Assembly (NCBI RefSeq): GCF_003590645.1
Contig: NZ_CP031834.1
Span: forward strand, 3,720,501-3,784,500
Direction: 5' to 3'
From: Mesorhizobium sp. DCY119
GTDB taxonomy: Bacteria > Pseudomonadota > Alphaproteobacteria > Rhizobiales > Rhizobiaceae
DNA length: 64,000 nt
Part shown: positions 31,672 to 41,542 of the stretch, piece after piece
Layout of the letters: the number at the start of each line of letters is the position of its first letter
How positions within the stretch are numbered: position 1 is the first letter of the stretch
The notes under the pieces: model-generated
Databases searched by the model: none
Told to the model about the DNA's origin: nothing
What the model saw: only the letters and a program-made list of their open reading frames with translations
Made by a program: the position numbers and the translations under genes

Positions 31672-33084
31672 ATGAACAGCCTTCTCGGCCAATTCGACAT
31701 TTCCGAAGACCAGATCCGCCGGATCGTCAGCGACACGATCAACGGCAGCGACGACGGCGAGCTCTATCTCGAATACAGCGAGAGCGAATCGCTGATGTTC
31801 GACAATGGCCGGCTGAAGACCGCCAATTTCAACACCGACCAGGGTTTCGGGCTGCGCGCCATCGCCGGCGAGGCGAGCGGCTATGCCCATTCGAGCGAGC
31901 TTTCCGAAGCAGCGCTCCTGCGCGCCTCCGATGCGGTCTCGGCGGTGAAGGGCGGCTATTCCGGCACGCTCGCGGCAGCGCCAGCGCGCACCAACCGCCA
32001 TCTCTACACCGACGAGAACCCTATCCCGTCGCCTTCTTTTGAAGCCAAGTCCAAGCTGCTTCAGGAAATTGACGCCTGGTTGCGCGCCAAGGACCCGCGC
32101 GTGCGCCAGGTGACGGCATCGCTCGCCTCGTCATGGCAGCATGTCGAGATCCTGCGCGCTGACGGCCAGATCGTTCGCGACGTGCGCCCGCTGGTGCGCA
32201 TGAACGTTTCCGTTGTCGTCGGCGAAGGCGACCGCCAGGAATCAGGTTCCTATGGCATGGGCGGACGCAAGGGCTTTGGCGAATTCCTCATCGAGGACAG
32301 CTGGCAGCATGCCGCCGACGAGGCGCTGCGCCAGGCGCTGGTCAATCTCCAGGCCATTCCGGCACCCGCCGGCACGTTCGACATCGTGCTTTCCAGCGGC
32401 TGGCCGGGCGTCATGCTGCATGAGGCTGTCGGTCACGGGCTGGAAGGCGATTTCAACCGCAAGAAGACCTCGGCCTTCGCCGGCCTGCTTGGCCAGCAGG
32501 TCGCGGCCAAGGGTGTCACGGTCGTGGACGACGGCACCATCGCGGAGCGGCGCGGCTCGCTGACCGTCGACGACGAAGGCACACCGACCAACCGCAATGT
32601 ACTGATCGAGGATGGCAAGCTGGTCGGCTACATGCAGGATCGGCAGAATGCGCGCCTGATGGGCATGAACGCCACCGGCAACGGCCGCCGCGAATCCTAC
32701 GCGCACCAGCCGATGCCACGCATGACCAACACCTATATGACCGCCGGCGACATGGCGCCTGAGGAGATCATCGCCTCGGTGAAGAACGGCGTCTACGCCG
32801 TCTCCTTCGGCGGCGGCCAGGTTGACATCACAAGCGGCAAATTCGTGTTCGGCTGCACCGAGGCCTACATGATCGAGAACGGCAAGGTCACCCAGCCGAT
32901 CAAGGGCGCGATGCTGATCGGCAACGGCCCGGACGCCATGCACCGCGTGACCATGGTCGGCAACGACATGAAACTCGACACCGGCATCGGCATGTGCGGC
33001 AAGGCCGGCCAGGGCGTTCCCGTCGGCGTCGGCCAGCCGCATCTCCGGATGAACCAGATGACGCTCGGCGGCACGCGGGTCTAA
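31672..33084 (+). CDS. tldD: TldD family metalloprotease
   Basis: TldD partners TldE/PmbA in a zinc protease that opens up partly unfolded peptides, for example in microcin B17 maturation. The 470-aa protein carries the HExxxH motif, His250-Glu251 to His255 in HEAVGHGLEGD, followed by RRGSLTVDDEGTP. The N-terminal modulator domain is in its usual place. The ATG at 31672 was chosen over a GTG 13 codons upstream. No tldE gene lies in the window. The sirtuin gene begins 3 bp after its stop. Confidence 0.94.
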   Translation: MNSLLGQFDISEDQIRRIVSDTINGSDDGELYLEYSESESLMFDNGRLKTANFNTDQGFGLRAIAGEASGYAHSSELSEAALLRASDAVSAVKGGYSGTLAAAPARTNRHLYTDENPIPSPSFEAKSKLLQEIDAWLRAKDPRVRQVTASLASSWQHVEILRADGQIVRDVRPLVRMNVSVVVGEGDRQESGSYGMGGRKGFGEFLIEDSWQHAADEALRQALVNLQAIPAPAGTFDIVLSSGWPGVMLHEAVGHGLEGDFNRKKTSAFAGLLGQQVAAKGVTVVDDGTIAERRGSLTVDDEGTPTNRNVLIEDGKLVGYMQDRQNARLMGMNATGNGRRESYAHQPMPRMTNTYMTAGDMAPEEIIASVKNGVYAVSFGGGQVDITSGKFVFGCTEAYMIENGKVTQPIKGAMLIGNGPDAMHRVTMVGNDMKLDTGIGMCGKAGQGVPVGVGQPHLRMNQMTLGGTRV

Positions 33085-33087
33085 CCC

Positions 33088-33786
33088 TTGGCCTTCGAGC
33101 GTATCGTCGTCCTCACCGGTGCTGGCATTTCCGCCGAATCCGGCGTCGACACTTTTCGCGACAAGAATGGCATCTGGTCCAGGGTCGATTACCGCGACGT
33201 CGCGACGCCGGAAGGCTTTGCACGCAATCCCGGCCGTGTTCATGATTTCTACAACGAGCGCCGTCGCCGCATGCTCGGCATCAAGCCGAATGCTGCGCAT
33301 GAGGCGCTTGCCCGGCTGGAACCCGCCTTCAATGGCTCTTTCCTGCTCGTGACTCAGAACATCGACGACCTGCACGAAAGCGCCGGATCGAAAAAGCTCG
33401 TCCACATGCATGGCGAGCTCAATTCGGCGCTTTGCGAGGCATGCGGCATGCGCCGGCCATGGTCGGGCGACATGTCCATCGATACGCAATGCCCCTGGTG
33501 CAAGGCAAGGGGGCGGATGCGCGTCGATGTCGTCTGGTTCGGCGAGATGCCCTACCACATGGAGCAGATCGAAAAGGCGCTCGATGCCTGCGACCTGTTC
33601 GTTTCGATCGGCACCAGCGGCAATGTCTATCCTGCCGCCGGCTTCGTCGAGCAGGCCAGGGCTGCCGGGGCGCATACGGTCGAGCTCAACCTTGAGCGCT
33701 CCGAAGGCTATTCGAACTTCGATGAAGCGGAATACGGTCCCGCGACGAAGATCGTGCCCGCCTTCGTCGATCGGCTTCTTATCTGA
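33088..33786 (+). CDS. cobB: NAD-dependent protein deacylase, class III sirtuin (CobB/SIRT5-like)
   Basis: Removes acyl groups from lysine using NAD. The 232-aa protein has the Rossmann start LTGAGISAESGVDTFR, catalytic His108 in HMHGEL, TQNIDDLHE, and zinc ligands Cys116, 119, 135 and 138. FYNER supplies Tyr55 and Arg58, the pair that lets class III sirtuins accept succinyl and malonyl groups, so desuccinylase activity is predicted. The start is TTG, 3 bp after the tldD TAA, so it depends on tldD transcription. The downstream end is marked by a rhizobial palindrome. Confidence 0.93.
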   Translation: MAFERIVVLTGAGISAESGVDTFRDKNGIWSRVDYRDVATPEGFARNPGRVHDFYNERRRRMLGIKPNAAHEALARLEPAFNGSFLLVTQNIDDLHESAGSKKLVHMHGELNSALCEACGMRRPWSGDMSIDTQCPWCKARGRMRVDVVWFGEMPYHMEQIEKALDACDLFVSIGTSGNVYPAAGFVEQARAAGAHTVELNLERSEGYSNFDEAEYGPATKIVPAFVDRLLI

Positions 33787-33831
33787 CCATGATCCGTTCC
33801 GAAAACCGGCATCCACTTTTCGGGATCATGG
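33787..33831. repeat. rhizobial-type palindromic repeat (CCATGATCC ends)
   Basis: CCATGATCC (33787-33795) is the reverse complement of GGATCATGG (33823-33831), with an inner CGAAAA/TTTTCG pair. The centre carries AAAACCG-N5-CACTTTT. It lies between convergent genes and could act as their transcription stop. Third member of the core-sharing set (10282, 12392). Confidence 0.85.
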
Positions 33832-33847
33832 TCTGGGCGGATAAGAC

Positions 33848-35089
33848 TCACCGCCGCTTCTTCGGCTTCTCCAGCAGCGCGACCGCCTCGACATGCGCCG
33901 ACCACAGGAACTGGTCGACCGGTGTCACGCTTTTCAGCCTGTAGCCGCCGTCGATCAGTATGCGCAAATCGCGCGCCAGCGTTGTCGGGTTGCAAGAAAC
34001 GGCGGCGACCAATGGCACCTCCGATTTCGCGATCTGCTTGCACTGGTCTTCGGCGCCGGCGCGCGGCGGGTCGAACACCAAACCATCGAAAGCTGCGAGT
34101 TCCTTGTAAGTGACCGGCCGGCGGAACAGGTCGCGCTTTTCCACCGTCACGCGCTTAAGGCCGGAGGCGAATCGAAAGCCGCGATCGAGCGCTGCAAGAG
34201 CTGCCGCATCGCCTTCCACGGCGTGGATTTCGGAGTTTGCCGCAAGGCGCAGGGCAAATGCGCCGGCGCCGGCAAACAGGTCGAGCACCTTCTTCGACTT
34301 CTTCAGATGTTCGCCGACCAGCCCGGCCATGACCTCTTCAGCCGATGCGACAGCCTGGAGGAAGCCGCCCGAAGGCGGCGCGACCGACACATTGCCGAAT
34401 GTCACGACCGGCTTCTTCGGTTCGACGATGATCTCGCCATCAGCCGCCACCCGCGCCAGCCCTTCGCGAATCGCAAAGGCGGAAACCAACATGCGGGCCT
34501 TGTCCTCGAGCTTGCCGCCGTCCTGAGCCGCTACATCCAGCCCCGAAGCAGAATGCGTGACGGTCATGTGGAATGGCTGGGCGGTCTTGCAGAGGAGTGC
34601 CGCCAGTTGCCGCAGCATCGGCAGCGCGCGCTCGATCTCCGGCTCGATGATCGGGCATTCCTCGATGTCGATGATCTGGTGCGATAGCGCCCGATTGTAG
34701 CCGAGCAGCATGCCGCTTTCCGTGCGGCGCACCGAGAAAATGGCGCGGCGACGCGAATGCGACGCGCAGGGAACCGTGGCTGCAACATCCGTCTCGATGC
34801 CGCGGCTCTTCAGCGCCTGCACCACCTTGTCGCGTTTCCAGTCGAGATAGGCCTGCGCCTCCAGATGCTGCAAAGCGCAACCGCCGCAATCGGTGAAATG
34901 GCGGCATACCGGGTGGATGCGGAGTGGCGATTCTTCCAGCACCGCAATCAGCATAGCCCGATCCTTTTCGCGCGCGGCCGTCACCGTCTCGCCTGCCAGC
35001 GCGAAGGGAATGAACACCGGGCCGCTCGGCGTGTCCGCCACGCCGTCGCCCTGCGCACCGAGGCGTGCGATCTGAAACTGAGTGCTCAT
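33848..35089 (-). CDS. class I RNA (uracil-5-)-methyltransferase, RlmD/TrmA family
   Basis: A 413-aa SAM enzyme that makes 5-methyluridine in rRNA or tRNA. The N-terminus is a TRAM-like beta barrel, then a 4Fe-4S site with Cys62, Cys68, Cys71 and Cys145 (RlmC/RlmD type), then the Rossmann domain with the SAM loop DLFAGAGAF (270-278), FDPPRAG (339-345) and the catalytic Cys366 in AAVSCNPTTLARDL. Which uridine is modified is not decided by sequence alone. Its ATG overlaps the tlyA stop by 4 nt. Confidence 0.92.
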   Translation of the reverse strand: MSTQFQIARLGAQGDGVADTPSGPVFIPFALAGETVTAAREKDRAMLIAVLEESPLRIHPVCRHFTDCGGCALQHLEAQAYLDWKRDKVVQALKSRGIETDVAATVPCASHSRRRAIFSVRRTESGMLLGYNRALSHQIIDIEECPIIEPEIERALPMLRQLAALLCKTAQPFHMTVTHSASGLDVAAQDGGKLEDKARMLVSAFAIREGLARVAADGEIIVEPKKPVVTFGNVSVAPPSGGFLQAVASAEEVMAGLVGEHLKKSKKVLDLFAGAGAFALRLAANSEIHAVEGDAAALAALDRGFRFASGLKRVTVEKRDLFRRPVTYKELAAFDGLVFDPPRAGAEDQCKQIAKSEVPLVAAVSCNPTTLARDLRILIDGGYRLKSVTPVDQFLWSAHVEAVALLEKPKKRR

Positions 35090-35847
35090 GCCTTTACCCC
35101 GGCCAACAGAAATTCGCGGTTGCCGTCACTGCCTTCGATGGGCGATGGGCAAATCCCGATCGCTCGCCAACCCGGCACCGCGTCGAGCCATTCTTTCAGC
35201 GCTTCGGCGATCAGCGGTGCGTCGGCCGGGTTCTTGAGCAACCCGCCCTTGCCGATCGCCTCGCGTCCGGCCTCGAACTGCGGCTTGACCAGAAAGATGC
35301 CGTGCGCCCCGGATTGCGCCAGATCAAGCGCCGGCGGCAGAGCGAGTTTCAGCGAGATGAAGCTGACGTCGGAGACGATCAGGTCGGGCGCATGCCCGTT
35401 GAGATCGCCTGCGGAAAGCTCCCGCGCATTCAGCCCCTCGATGCATCGCACGCGCGGGTCGGCTTTCAGGCTTTCATGCATCTGGCCATGGCCAACGTCG
35501 ATCGCGACGACATGCGCCGCACCCCGCTCCAGCAGAACCTGCGTGAAACCGCCGGTCGACGCGCCGATATCGAGCGCCGTACACCCCGAAGGGTCGATGG
35601 AAAAATGGTCGAGCCCGGCAATCAGCTTGAGGGCGGCGCGCGAGACATAGGCCTGTGCCGGGTCGTCCACGGCGATCACAGCCTCGGGCGAAACGCCCTG
35701 CCCGGCCTTGGCTGCAACGGTGCCGTCAACCGTCACCGTGCCGCGCTCGATGGCATCGCGCGCCCGCGAGCGGCTGGCAAACAGGCCGCGCGCGACGAGC
35801 AATTCGTCGAGCCTCTGGCGTGTTTCGATTTTGGAATTGGCGTTCAT
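35086..35847 (-). CDS. tlyA: TlyA family rRNA (cytidine-2'-O)-methyltransferase
   Basis: A 253-aa protein with an N-terminal S4 RNA-binding domain (RQRLDELLVARGLFASRSRARDAIERGTVTVDG) and a C-terminal FtsJ-like methyltransferase domain: SAM motif ALDIGASTGGFTQVLLERGA, the acidic VVAIDVGHGQ, and LIVSDVSFISLKLALP. TlyA methylates 16S and 23S rRNA in mycobacteria and affects capreomycin sensitivity there; some homologues were called hemolysins. It is translationally coupled to the RlmD-type gene, making a two-gene rRNA modification unit. Confidence 0.92.
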   Translation of the reverse strand: MNANSKIETRQRLDELLVARGLFASRSRARDAIERGTVTVDGTVAAKAGQGVSPEAVIAVDDPAQAYVSRAALKLIAGLDHFSIDPSGCTALDIGASTGGFTQVLLERGAAHVVAIDVGHGQMHESLKADPRVRCIEGLNARELSAGDLNGHAPDLIVSDVSFISLKLALPPALDLAQSGAHGIFLVKPQFEAGREAIGKGGLLKNPADAPLIAEALKEWLDAVPGWRAIGICPSPIEGSDGNREFLLAGVKA

Positions 35848-35885
35848 CCGCCTTCATTGGCGAATGCATGCAGGGAACGCAAGCT

Positions 35886-36182
35886 TCAGAAGACGATGAT
35901 CCGGGAAACCGTGCGCTCGGTGATCGGCAGCAAGCCTTCGTCAAAGCGCCGGATCAGCTCCGCCCGCGCGCTTTCCAGAAAGGTCGGCGTGTAGGAATAG
36001 GAGTCGTGGAGGACCACGAATTCCGGCTTGCGCTCATAGGAAAAGCCGCCGCGAATGTCGCCGATCTTGCGCGCGACGATTTCCATGACGGCCTGCTCGA
36101 GTTTCACATCGTAGCGCATCTGCGCATTTGCCGGTGCGCTCAGCACGGCCAGACACGCCGCACTCCCCAAAAGCATTTTCAT
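35886..36182 (-). CDS. small exported protein of unknown function
   Basis: A 98-aa protein with a clear Sec signal peptide (MKMLLGSAACLAVLSAPANA, cleaved after ANA near residue 20). The mature 78 residues contain LEQAVMEIVARKIGDIRGGF and end in ITERTVSRIIVF. No domain recognised. The ATG at 36182 begins the signal peptide; an upstream in-frame ATG would add a non-hydrophobic extension. It is about 40 bp upstream of tlyA on the same strand. Confidence 0.75.
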   Translation of the reverse strand: MKMLLGSAACLAVLSAPANAQMRYDVKLEQAVMEIVARKIGDIRGGFSYERKPEFVVLHDSYSYTPTFLESARAELIRRFDEGLLPITERTVSRIIVF

Positions 36183-36281
36183 CGTGCTCTCCCTGCCCGG
36201 AGAGTTTTCTAGCGGCAACGCGCTAAAAATGGCCCAAGAGACAAGGTAAGCAAATACTCAAGGTTGAAAGTAAATGGATTC

Positions 36282-36797
36282 TCAACCTCGCCGTCCGCCC
36301 TGTTTTCGGGCCACCCATTCCGGGCGCAGCAGCGACATGACAAGTTCGTCGCGATGCTCGCCGCCGAAATAGGCACTGCCGCGCGCGACACCTTCGGCAC
36401 TGAACCCGCAGGCTTCATAGGCCCTGCGGGCACGAAGATTCTCTGGAAAAACACCCAGCCAAAGGCGATAGACGCTCGTCTGTTCGAAAACCAAATCGGC
36501 CAAGGCGGCAAGCAAGGCTCTGCCGATGCCTTTTCCAGGCTGCCGCACCGCAACGCGCTTTATCATTGCCGCGCCTTCAGGCGAGGCCCAGTCCCGCACG
36601 ATGGCGAAGCCCAGGCGTTTGTCCGACGCGTGCGCGACAAAATATGCGTGCCGACCGTCGTTCAACGCCGCGGCGTGGCGCGCTTCATCCCAACGTCCGA
36701 CAAGCCGGTCATACTCTTCGAGCCGCTCGGTCTCCATGATGAAGGGAATGTCTGCTTCCGTTGCCCGCACGAGTTGGAATGGCGCGGCTGCCTGCAT
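36282..36797 (-). CDS. GNAT family N-acetyltransferase
   Basis: A 171-aa acetyltransferase: VRATEADIPFIMETE at the N-terminus, acetyl-CoA-binding VRQPGKGIGRALLAALADLVFE near residues 85-106, and a final PENLRARRAYEACGFSAEG segment. Closest in feel to ribosomal-protein or small-molecule acetyltransferases; substrate unknown. It starts 14 bp after the dxs stop, so it probably rides on the dxs transcript. Confidence 0.85.
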   Translation of the reverse strand: MQAAAPFQLVRATEADIPFIMETERLEEYDRLVGRWDEARHAAALNDGRHAYFVAHASDKRLGFAIVRDWASPEGAAMIKRVAVRQPGKGIGRALLAALADLVFEQTSVYRLWLGVFPENLRARRAYEACGFSAEGVARGSAYFGGEHRDELVMSLLRPEWVARKQGGRRG

Positions 36798-36811
36798 CGA
36801 ACGACGGCCGA

Positions 36812-38725
36812 TCAGGCCGTGGCCGAGCGCACCGACTGCCCGAGCGCTGCAAACACCGTGCGCACGATGCCGGTCGAATCGAGCCCGGCGTCGACATACA
36901 TCTTTTCCGGCTTGGCGTGGTCGGTGAATTCGTCCGGCAGCACCAGCGGCCGCACCTTCAGGCCCGTGTCAAGCAGGCCTTCCTTGGCCAGGAAATGCAG
37001 CACATGGCTGGCGAAACCGCCGATGGAGCCTTCCTCCACCGTCAGCAGCACCTCATGCGACCGGGCAAGCCGGCGCACCAGATCCTCATCCAGCGGCTTG
37101 GCAAAGCGCGCGTCGGCAACCGTGGTGGAAAGTCCGGCGGCGTCGAGCTCCTCGGCGGCAAGCAGGCAATCCTGCAGGCGCGTGCCGAAGGACAGAAGTG
37201 CCACCTTGGTGCCTTCCTTGACGATGCGGCCCTTGCCGATTTCGAGAATCGAGCCACGCTCGGGCATGTCGACGCCGACGCCGTTGCCGCGCGGATAGCG
37301 GAAGGCGATCGGGCCTTCGTCGAAGCTTGCGGCAGTGCGCACCATGTGGCGCAGTTCCGCCTCGTCGGCAGCAGCCATCACCACGAAGCCGGGCAGCGAG
37401 GCGAGATAGGTCGTGTCGAAGGCGCCGCAATGGGTCGGCCCGTCGGCGCCGACGAAGCCTGCGCGGTCGATCGGGAAGCGCACCGGCAATTTCTGGATCG
37501 CCACGTCATGCACGACCTGGTCGTAGGCGCGCTGCAGGAAGGTCGAATAGATCGCCGCGAAAGGCCTCAACCCTTCCGTCGCAAGACCGGCAGCGAAAGT
37601 CACCGCATGCTGCTCGGCGATACCGACATCGAAAGTGCGGCTCGGGAATACTTCTCCGAAGAGATCGAGCCCGGTACCTGAAGGCATCGCGGCGGTGATG
37701 GCGACGATGCGGTCGTCTTCGCGCGCTTCCTGGATCAGACTTTCGGCAAAAACCTTGGTGTAGCTCGGCGCATTGGCCGGGGCCTTGGCCTGCGCGCCGG
37801 TGATGACGTCGAACTTGTTGACGCCGTGATATTTGTCGGCGGCGGCTTCGGCAGGCGCGTAGCCCTTGCCCTTCTGCGTCACGACATGGATCAGGATCGG
37901 GCCGGTGCCATTGTCGCGAACATTCTTCAGCACCGGAACGAGGTGTTCCAGATTGTGCCCGTCGATCGGGCCGATGTGGTAAAAACCCATCTCCTCGAAC
38001 AGCGTGCCGCCGGTGACGTAGCCGCGCGCATGTTCCACCGCGCGGGTGATGGCGCGGTCGGCGCGCGCGCCGAGATAGGAGGTCAGCTTCTTGCCGAGGT
38101 CACGGATGCCGGCATAGGTTTTGCCCGACGCCAGACGCGCCAGATAGGCGCTCATCGCGCCCGAAGGCGGGGCGATCGACATGTCGTTGTCGTTGAGAAT
38201 GACGATCAGCCGCGCATTCAGCGCGCCGGCATTGTTCATCGCCTCATAGGCCATGCCCGCCGACATCGCGCCGTCGCCGATGACCGCGATGACGTTGTTG
38301 GTGCCGCCATTGAGGTCGCGCGCCACCGCCATGCCGAGGCCGGCCGAAATGGAGGTCGAGGAATGTGCGGCGCCAAACGGGTCGTATTCGCTCTCGGTGC
38401 GCTTGGTGAAGCCGGACAGCCCGTCTTCCATGCGCAGCGTGCGGATGCGGTCGCGGCGGCCGGTGAGAATCTTGTGCGGATAGGCCTGGTGGCCAACATC
38501 CCAGATAATGCGATCGTCCGGCGTGTCGAAGACGTAATGCAGCGCCACCGTCAGCTCGACCACGCCGAGGCCCGCGCCAAGATGCCCGCCGGTATGCGAA
38601 ACGGCGTCGATCAATTCGGCGCGCAACTCCGAAGCGAGCTGTGGCAGGTCGCTTTCGGGCAGCAGCTTGAGGTCCGCGGGAATGCGGACCTTGTCCAGCA
38701 GCGGCGTTTTGGGTGGCAAAGTCAC
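36812..38725 (-). CDS. dxs: 1-deoxy-D-xylulose-5-phosphate synthase
   Basis: First, flux-controlling step of the MEP pathway, joining pyruvate and glyceraldehyde 3-phosphate with thiamine diphosphate. The 637-aa protein is full length: [18 protein letters not shown], the ThDP motif [16 protein letters not shown], the VVTQKGKGY loop, the pyrimidine-domain [15 protein letters not shown], and a transketolase C-domain. The start is GTG at 38725 ([20 protein letters not shown]), which gives the usual family length; the frame stays open upstream but without family-like sequence. SD is weak. Confidence 0.95.
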   Translation of the reverse strand: MTLPPKTPLLDKVRIPADLKLLPESDLPQLASELRAELIDAVSHTGGHLGAGLGVVELTVALHYVFDTPDDRIIWDVGHQAYPHKILTGRRDRIRTLRMEDGLSGFTKRTESEYDPFGAAHSSTSISAGLGMAVARDLNGGTNNVIAVIGDGAMSAGMAYEAMNNAGALNARLIVILNDNDMSIAPPSGAMSAYLARLASGKTYAGIRDLGKKLTSYLGARADRAITRAVEHARGYVTGGTLFEEMGFYHIGPIDGHNLEHLVPVLKNVRDNGTGPILIHVVTQKGKGYAPAEAAADKYHGVNKFDVITGAQAKAPANAPSYTKVFAESLIQEAREDDRIVAITAAMPSGTGLDLFGEVFPSRTFDVGIAEQHAVTFAAGLATEGLRPFAAIYSTFLQRAYDQVVHDVAIQKLPVRFPIDRAGFVGADGPTHCGAFDTTYLASLPGFVVMAAADEAELRHMVRTAASFDEGPIAFRYPRGNGVGVDMPERGSILEIGKGRIVKEGTKVALLSFGTRLQDCLLAAEELDAAGLSTTVADARFAKPLDEDLVRRLARSHEVLLTVEEGSIGGFASHVLHFLAKEGLLDTGLKVRPLVLPDEFTDHAKPEKMYVDAGLDSTGIVRTVFAALGQSVRSATA

Positions 38726-38831
38726 GAGGTCGAAGCCTGTCTGTAATCCATTTAGTCTACAGATTGGAGATAGAGCGTCGGCTCCGGAAAGTAAATGTGC
38801 GGTGATGACGCGTATCCCAGCGTCATAAGCA

Positions 38832-39752
38832 TCAACTTTCAGGCAAAGGTATGAATTCCTGGTCGTCGCCTGGCACGATGTCGAAGCGGCCGGTCTTCCA
38901 TTCCTGCTTGGCCTGCTCGATTCGTTCCTTGGAGGACGAGACGAAATTCCACCAGATATGGCGTGGCGAACCGAGCGAAGCACCGCCGAACAGCATGAAA
39001 TGCGCGCCGTTTTCCGCCGAAACGACGATCTCGTCGCCCGGCTTCAGCACCAGCAGACGGTTTTCGGGGAAACGGTCGCCGGAAATCACAATGCTGCCAT
39101 CGAGCACATAGATGGCGCGTTCCTCGGCGTCGGCTGGAATGCTGTAGCTGGCGCCGGGGGCGAGGCGGATATCGGCGTAGAGCGTGTCGTGATAGGTCGT
39201 CACCGGCGCGCGCATGCCTTCAAGCTCGCCGATCACGACGCGACCGGTCACGCCCTCGGCACTGAATTCGGGCAGCGTTGCGCTTGCGGTGTTCTCGAAC
39301 ACCGGCGCGATTTCCTCCTTGTGGTCGGGCAGCGCGATCCAGGTCTGCAGGCCGGAAACCGACATCGGCGCCCCGCGCATTTCCTCGGGCGTGCGCTCGG
39401 AGTGGACGATGCCGCGCCCGGCGGTCATCAGGTTCACGTCACCGGGCGAGATCACCATCTCCGTGCCGAGCGAATCGCGGTGCCTTATCTTGCCATCGAA
39501 CAGATAGGTGACGGTCGAAAGACCGATATGCGGATGCGGGCGCACGTCGAGCGCCTTGCCGGCGCGCAGGATGGCCGGACCCATGCGGTCGAAGAAGATG
39601 AACGGCCCGACCAGCCTGCGCTTGGCCGTCGGCAGTGCGCGCCGCACCTCGAAACCGCCGATGTCCTTGGCGTTGGGAATGACCATCAGCTCGATGGCAT
39701 CGCAGGAGAAGGCGTCACCCGGTTCGGGATCGCGTGCGGGAAAAAAGCTCAT
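38832..39752 (-). CDS. pirin family protein
   Basis: A 306-aa bicupin. The metal site in the first cupin is formed by [15 protein letters not shown] and [12 protein letters not shown] (His-His-His-Glu), as in bacterial pirins, some of which oxidise quercetin or bind pyruvate dehydrogenase. The C-terminal pirin domain has [19 protein letters not shown] and ends [22 protein letters not shown] specific activity is not predicted. Gene is upstream of dxs with about 105 bp between. Confidence 0.92.
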   Translation of the reverse strand: MSFFPARDPEPGDAFSCDAIELMVIPNAKDIGGFEVRRALPTAKRRLVGPFIFFDRMGPAILRAGKALDVRPHPHIGLSTVTYLFDGKIRHRDSLGTEMVISPGDVNLMTAGRGIVHSERTPEEMRGAPMSVSGLQTWIALPDHKEEIAPVFENTASATLPEFSAEGVTGRVVIGELEGMRAPVTTYHDTLYADIRLAPGASYSIPADAEERAIYVLDGSIVISGDRFPENRLLVLKPGDEIVVSAENGAHFMLFGGASLGSPRHIWWNFVSSSKERIEQAKQEWKTGRFDIVPGDDQEFIPLPES

Positions 39753-39881
39753 GGGACACTCCGGTCTGCGGTTGCGTTCAACCTTATGCAGAGAGGCTAC
39801 GCCCCAAGCGCGACAATCGAAAGTCCCATACCGGAGACGGCATGTTCAATCGCTGAGCCTAGAACAGGCGCACGACAAGCG

Positions 39882-40154
39882 TCATGCGTTTGCAAAACGC
39901 AGCGCCGAACGGGCCTTCGCCTTGGCGGCTTCTTCCTCGCGGTTGCGCGGATGCTGGTGCGTTTCCATCGAATGCAGCAGTTCGTGCGCCGCCTCCCCTA
40001 TCTTATCGACGGCGCGGTTGAAGGCTTCCTCGTTCTTCTTGGAAGGTTTCGTCGTACCGCTCAGCTTGCGGACGAACTGAAGTGCTGCGTCGCGGATCTC
40101 GTCATGCGTCGCCGGTGGCTCGAAATTGAACAACGTCTTGATATTGCGGCACAT
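39882..40154 (-). CDS. DUF2277 family protein
   Basis: A 90-aa cytoplasmic protein with the DUF2277 signature MCRNIKTLFNFEPPATHDEIRDAALQFVRKLSG and a conserved FNRAVDKIGEAAHELLHSM, ending in an Ala/Lys/Arg-rich helix. Function unknown. The ATG at 40154 was chosen because the family begins MCRNI; in-frame codons further upstream are not conserved. Confidence 0.88.
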   Translation of the reverse strand: MCRNIKTLFNFEPPATHDEIRDAALQFVRKLSGTTKPSKKNEEAFNRAVDKIGEAAHELLHSMETHQHPRNREEEAAKAKARSALRFANA

Positions 40155-40225
40155 CGTCAGCTCCCGGATTTTCCATCGACCCTTTGTCTGCTTCATAACT
40201 GGGCGCGAGGTGCCGCGACGTCAAG

Positions 40226-40477
40226 TCATTCACCGTCGAGCGGCTCCGTGCCCACGGGCTTGCCGTCGCGCGACAGGCGGATTTTCTCGACCTTGTCCTC
40301 GGCGGCCTTGAGCAGCCGGTCGCAATGGGTCTTCAGCGCTTCGCCGCGCTCATAGATCTTGATCGACTGGTCGAGCGGCACGTCGCCGCGCTCCAGATCG
40401 TCGACGATCTTTTCCAGCGCCTCCAGCGCCTGCTCGAAGCTCATCGCCTTGATTTCTTCACTCGGCTCGGTAGCCAT
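40226..40477 (-). CDS. xseB: exodeoxyribonuclease VII small subunit
   Basis: An 83-aa subunit that binds XseA in the single-strand-specific exonuclease VII. The core [45 protein letters not shown] is highly diagnostic. xseA is not in the window. It begins 3 bp after the stop of the deacetylase-like gene, so the two are cotranscribed. Confidence 0.96.
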   Translation of the reverse strand: MATEPSEEIKAMSFEQALEALEKIVDDLERGDVPLDQSIKIYERGEALKTHCDRLLKAAEDKVEKIRLSRDGKPVGTEPLDGE

Positions 40478-40480
40478 TCC

Positions 40481-41407
40481 TTATCCTTTCATCAGGCGCT
40501 TCACATGCGCCGCGACCGAGAACGACAGGCCCTCGAGGTCGTATCCGCCTTCCAGCAGGCTGACGAGCCGGTTGCTCGCATGGCGCGTGGCGCGGTCCAT
40601 GAGTTCGCCGGTCGCCCAGTCGAAATCGTCTTCGGTCAGGTTGATCTCGGCCAGCGGGTCGCGGTGATGCGCATCGAAACCGGCCGAAATGATGATCAGG
40701 TCCGGCGCGAAATCGTCGATCGCCGAAAACACGCGCGAACGCATCGCCTCGCGAAAAATGTCGCTGCCGGTCTGCGGGGCCAGCGGCGCGTTGACGATGT
40801 TGCCGGCGCCGGTCTCGTTCTTCGCGCCGGTGCCGGGGTAAAGCGGCATCTGGTGCGTCGAGCAGTAGAGCACGGACGGGTCGTCCCAGAAGATGTCCTG
40901 CGTGCCGTTGCCGTGATGCACGTCCCAGTCGACGATGGCGACGCGCTCGGCGCCGTGCTTCTTCTGTGCATAGCGCGCGGCGATCGCGGCATTGTTGAAC
41001 AGGCAGAAGCCCATCGCCGTGGTCTTTTCGGCATGGTGCCCCGGCGGGCGGCTGGCGACGAAGACATTGTCGGCCTTGCCGGAAAACACGTCGTCCACAG
41101 CCGCGTTCGCCGCACCTATCGCCGTCAGCGCCGCGATCCAGCTTTTGGGGCTGGCGGAGGTGTCGGCGTCGATGGAACGGATACCCTCTTGCGGGATAGC
41201 CGCGCGCACCTTTTCGACATGGCTTTCCGGGTGAGCGTAAAGAATCGTCGCCTCGTCGCCCTCCGGTGCCTCGACTCGGTCGAGTGCGGCAAAGGCCTCG
41301 TCTTCCAGCACGCGCGCGATTGCACGCAGGCGGTCCGGGCGCTCCGGGTGGCCGGGCGGCGTCAGATGCTCGAGATAGATCGGATGTGAATAGAGACGCG
41401 TCGTCAT
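40481..41407 (-). CDS. histone deacetylase-family hydrolase
   Basis: A 308-aa arginase-fold zinc hydrolase of the HDAC/acetoin-utilisation (AcuC)/acetylpolyamine amidohydrolase superfamily. Active-site elements present are SRPPGHHAEK (His-His dyad), VDWDVHHGNGTQDIFW (zinc Asp and His), SAGFDAHHRDPL (second zinc Asp) and the C-terminal LLEGGYDLEGLS with the transition-state residue. The substrate could be an acetyl-lysine, acetylpolyamine or other amide. It is the first gene before xseB. Confidence 0.92.
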   Translation of the reverse strand: MTTRLYSHPIYLEHLTPPGHPERPDRLRAIARVLEDEAFAALDRVEAPEGDEATILYAHPESHVEKVRAAIPQEGIRSIDADTSASPKSWIAALTAIGAANAAVDDVFSGKADNVFVASRPPGHHAEKTTAMGFCLFNNAAIAARYAQKKHGAERVAIVDWDVHHGNGTQDIFWDDPSVLYCSTHQMPLYPGTGAKNETGAGNIVNAPLAPQTGSDIFREAMRSRVFSAIDDFAPDLIIISAGFDAHHRDPLAEINLTEDDFDWATGELMDRATRHASNRLVSLLEGGYDLEGLSFSVAAHVKRLMKG

Positions 41408-41542
41408 GCAAACATCCTATCAGGAAAGACCGTGCCGCCGCCATGCGTCGGCCCCCGAAGCCTGGGGAAAATCCTCTTTGCGAAGTCATAGGTCGGCATC
41501 GGGGGATGTTTTTGCAAGCGTTGCGCGTTAAGTCTTCGGCAC

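Noticed and set aside
32242-33816. 524-codon open frame antisense to tldD and the sirtuin gene
   Set aside because: A shadow of two well-conserved proteins; no recognisable domain.
38726-38983. Longer dxs protein starting at 38983
   Set aside because: The added 86 residues are not family-like, and the GTG at 38725 gives the usual length of about 637 residues.
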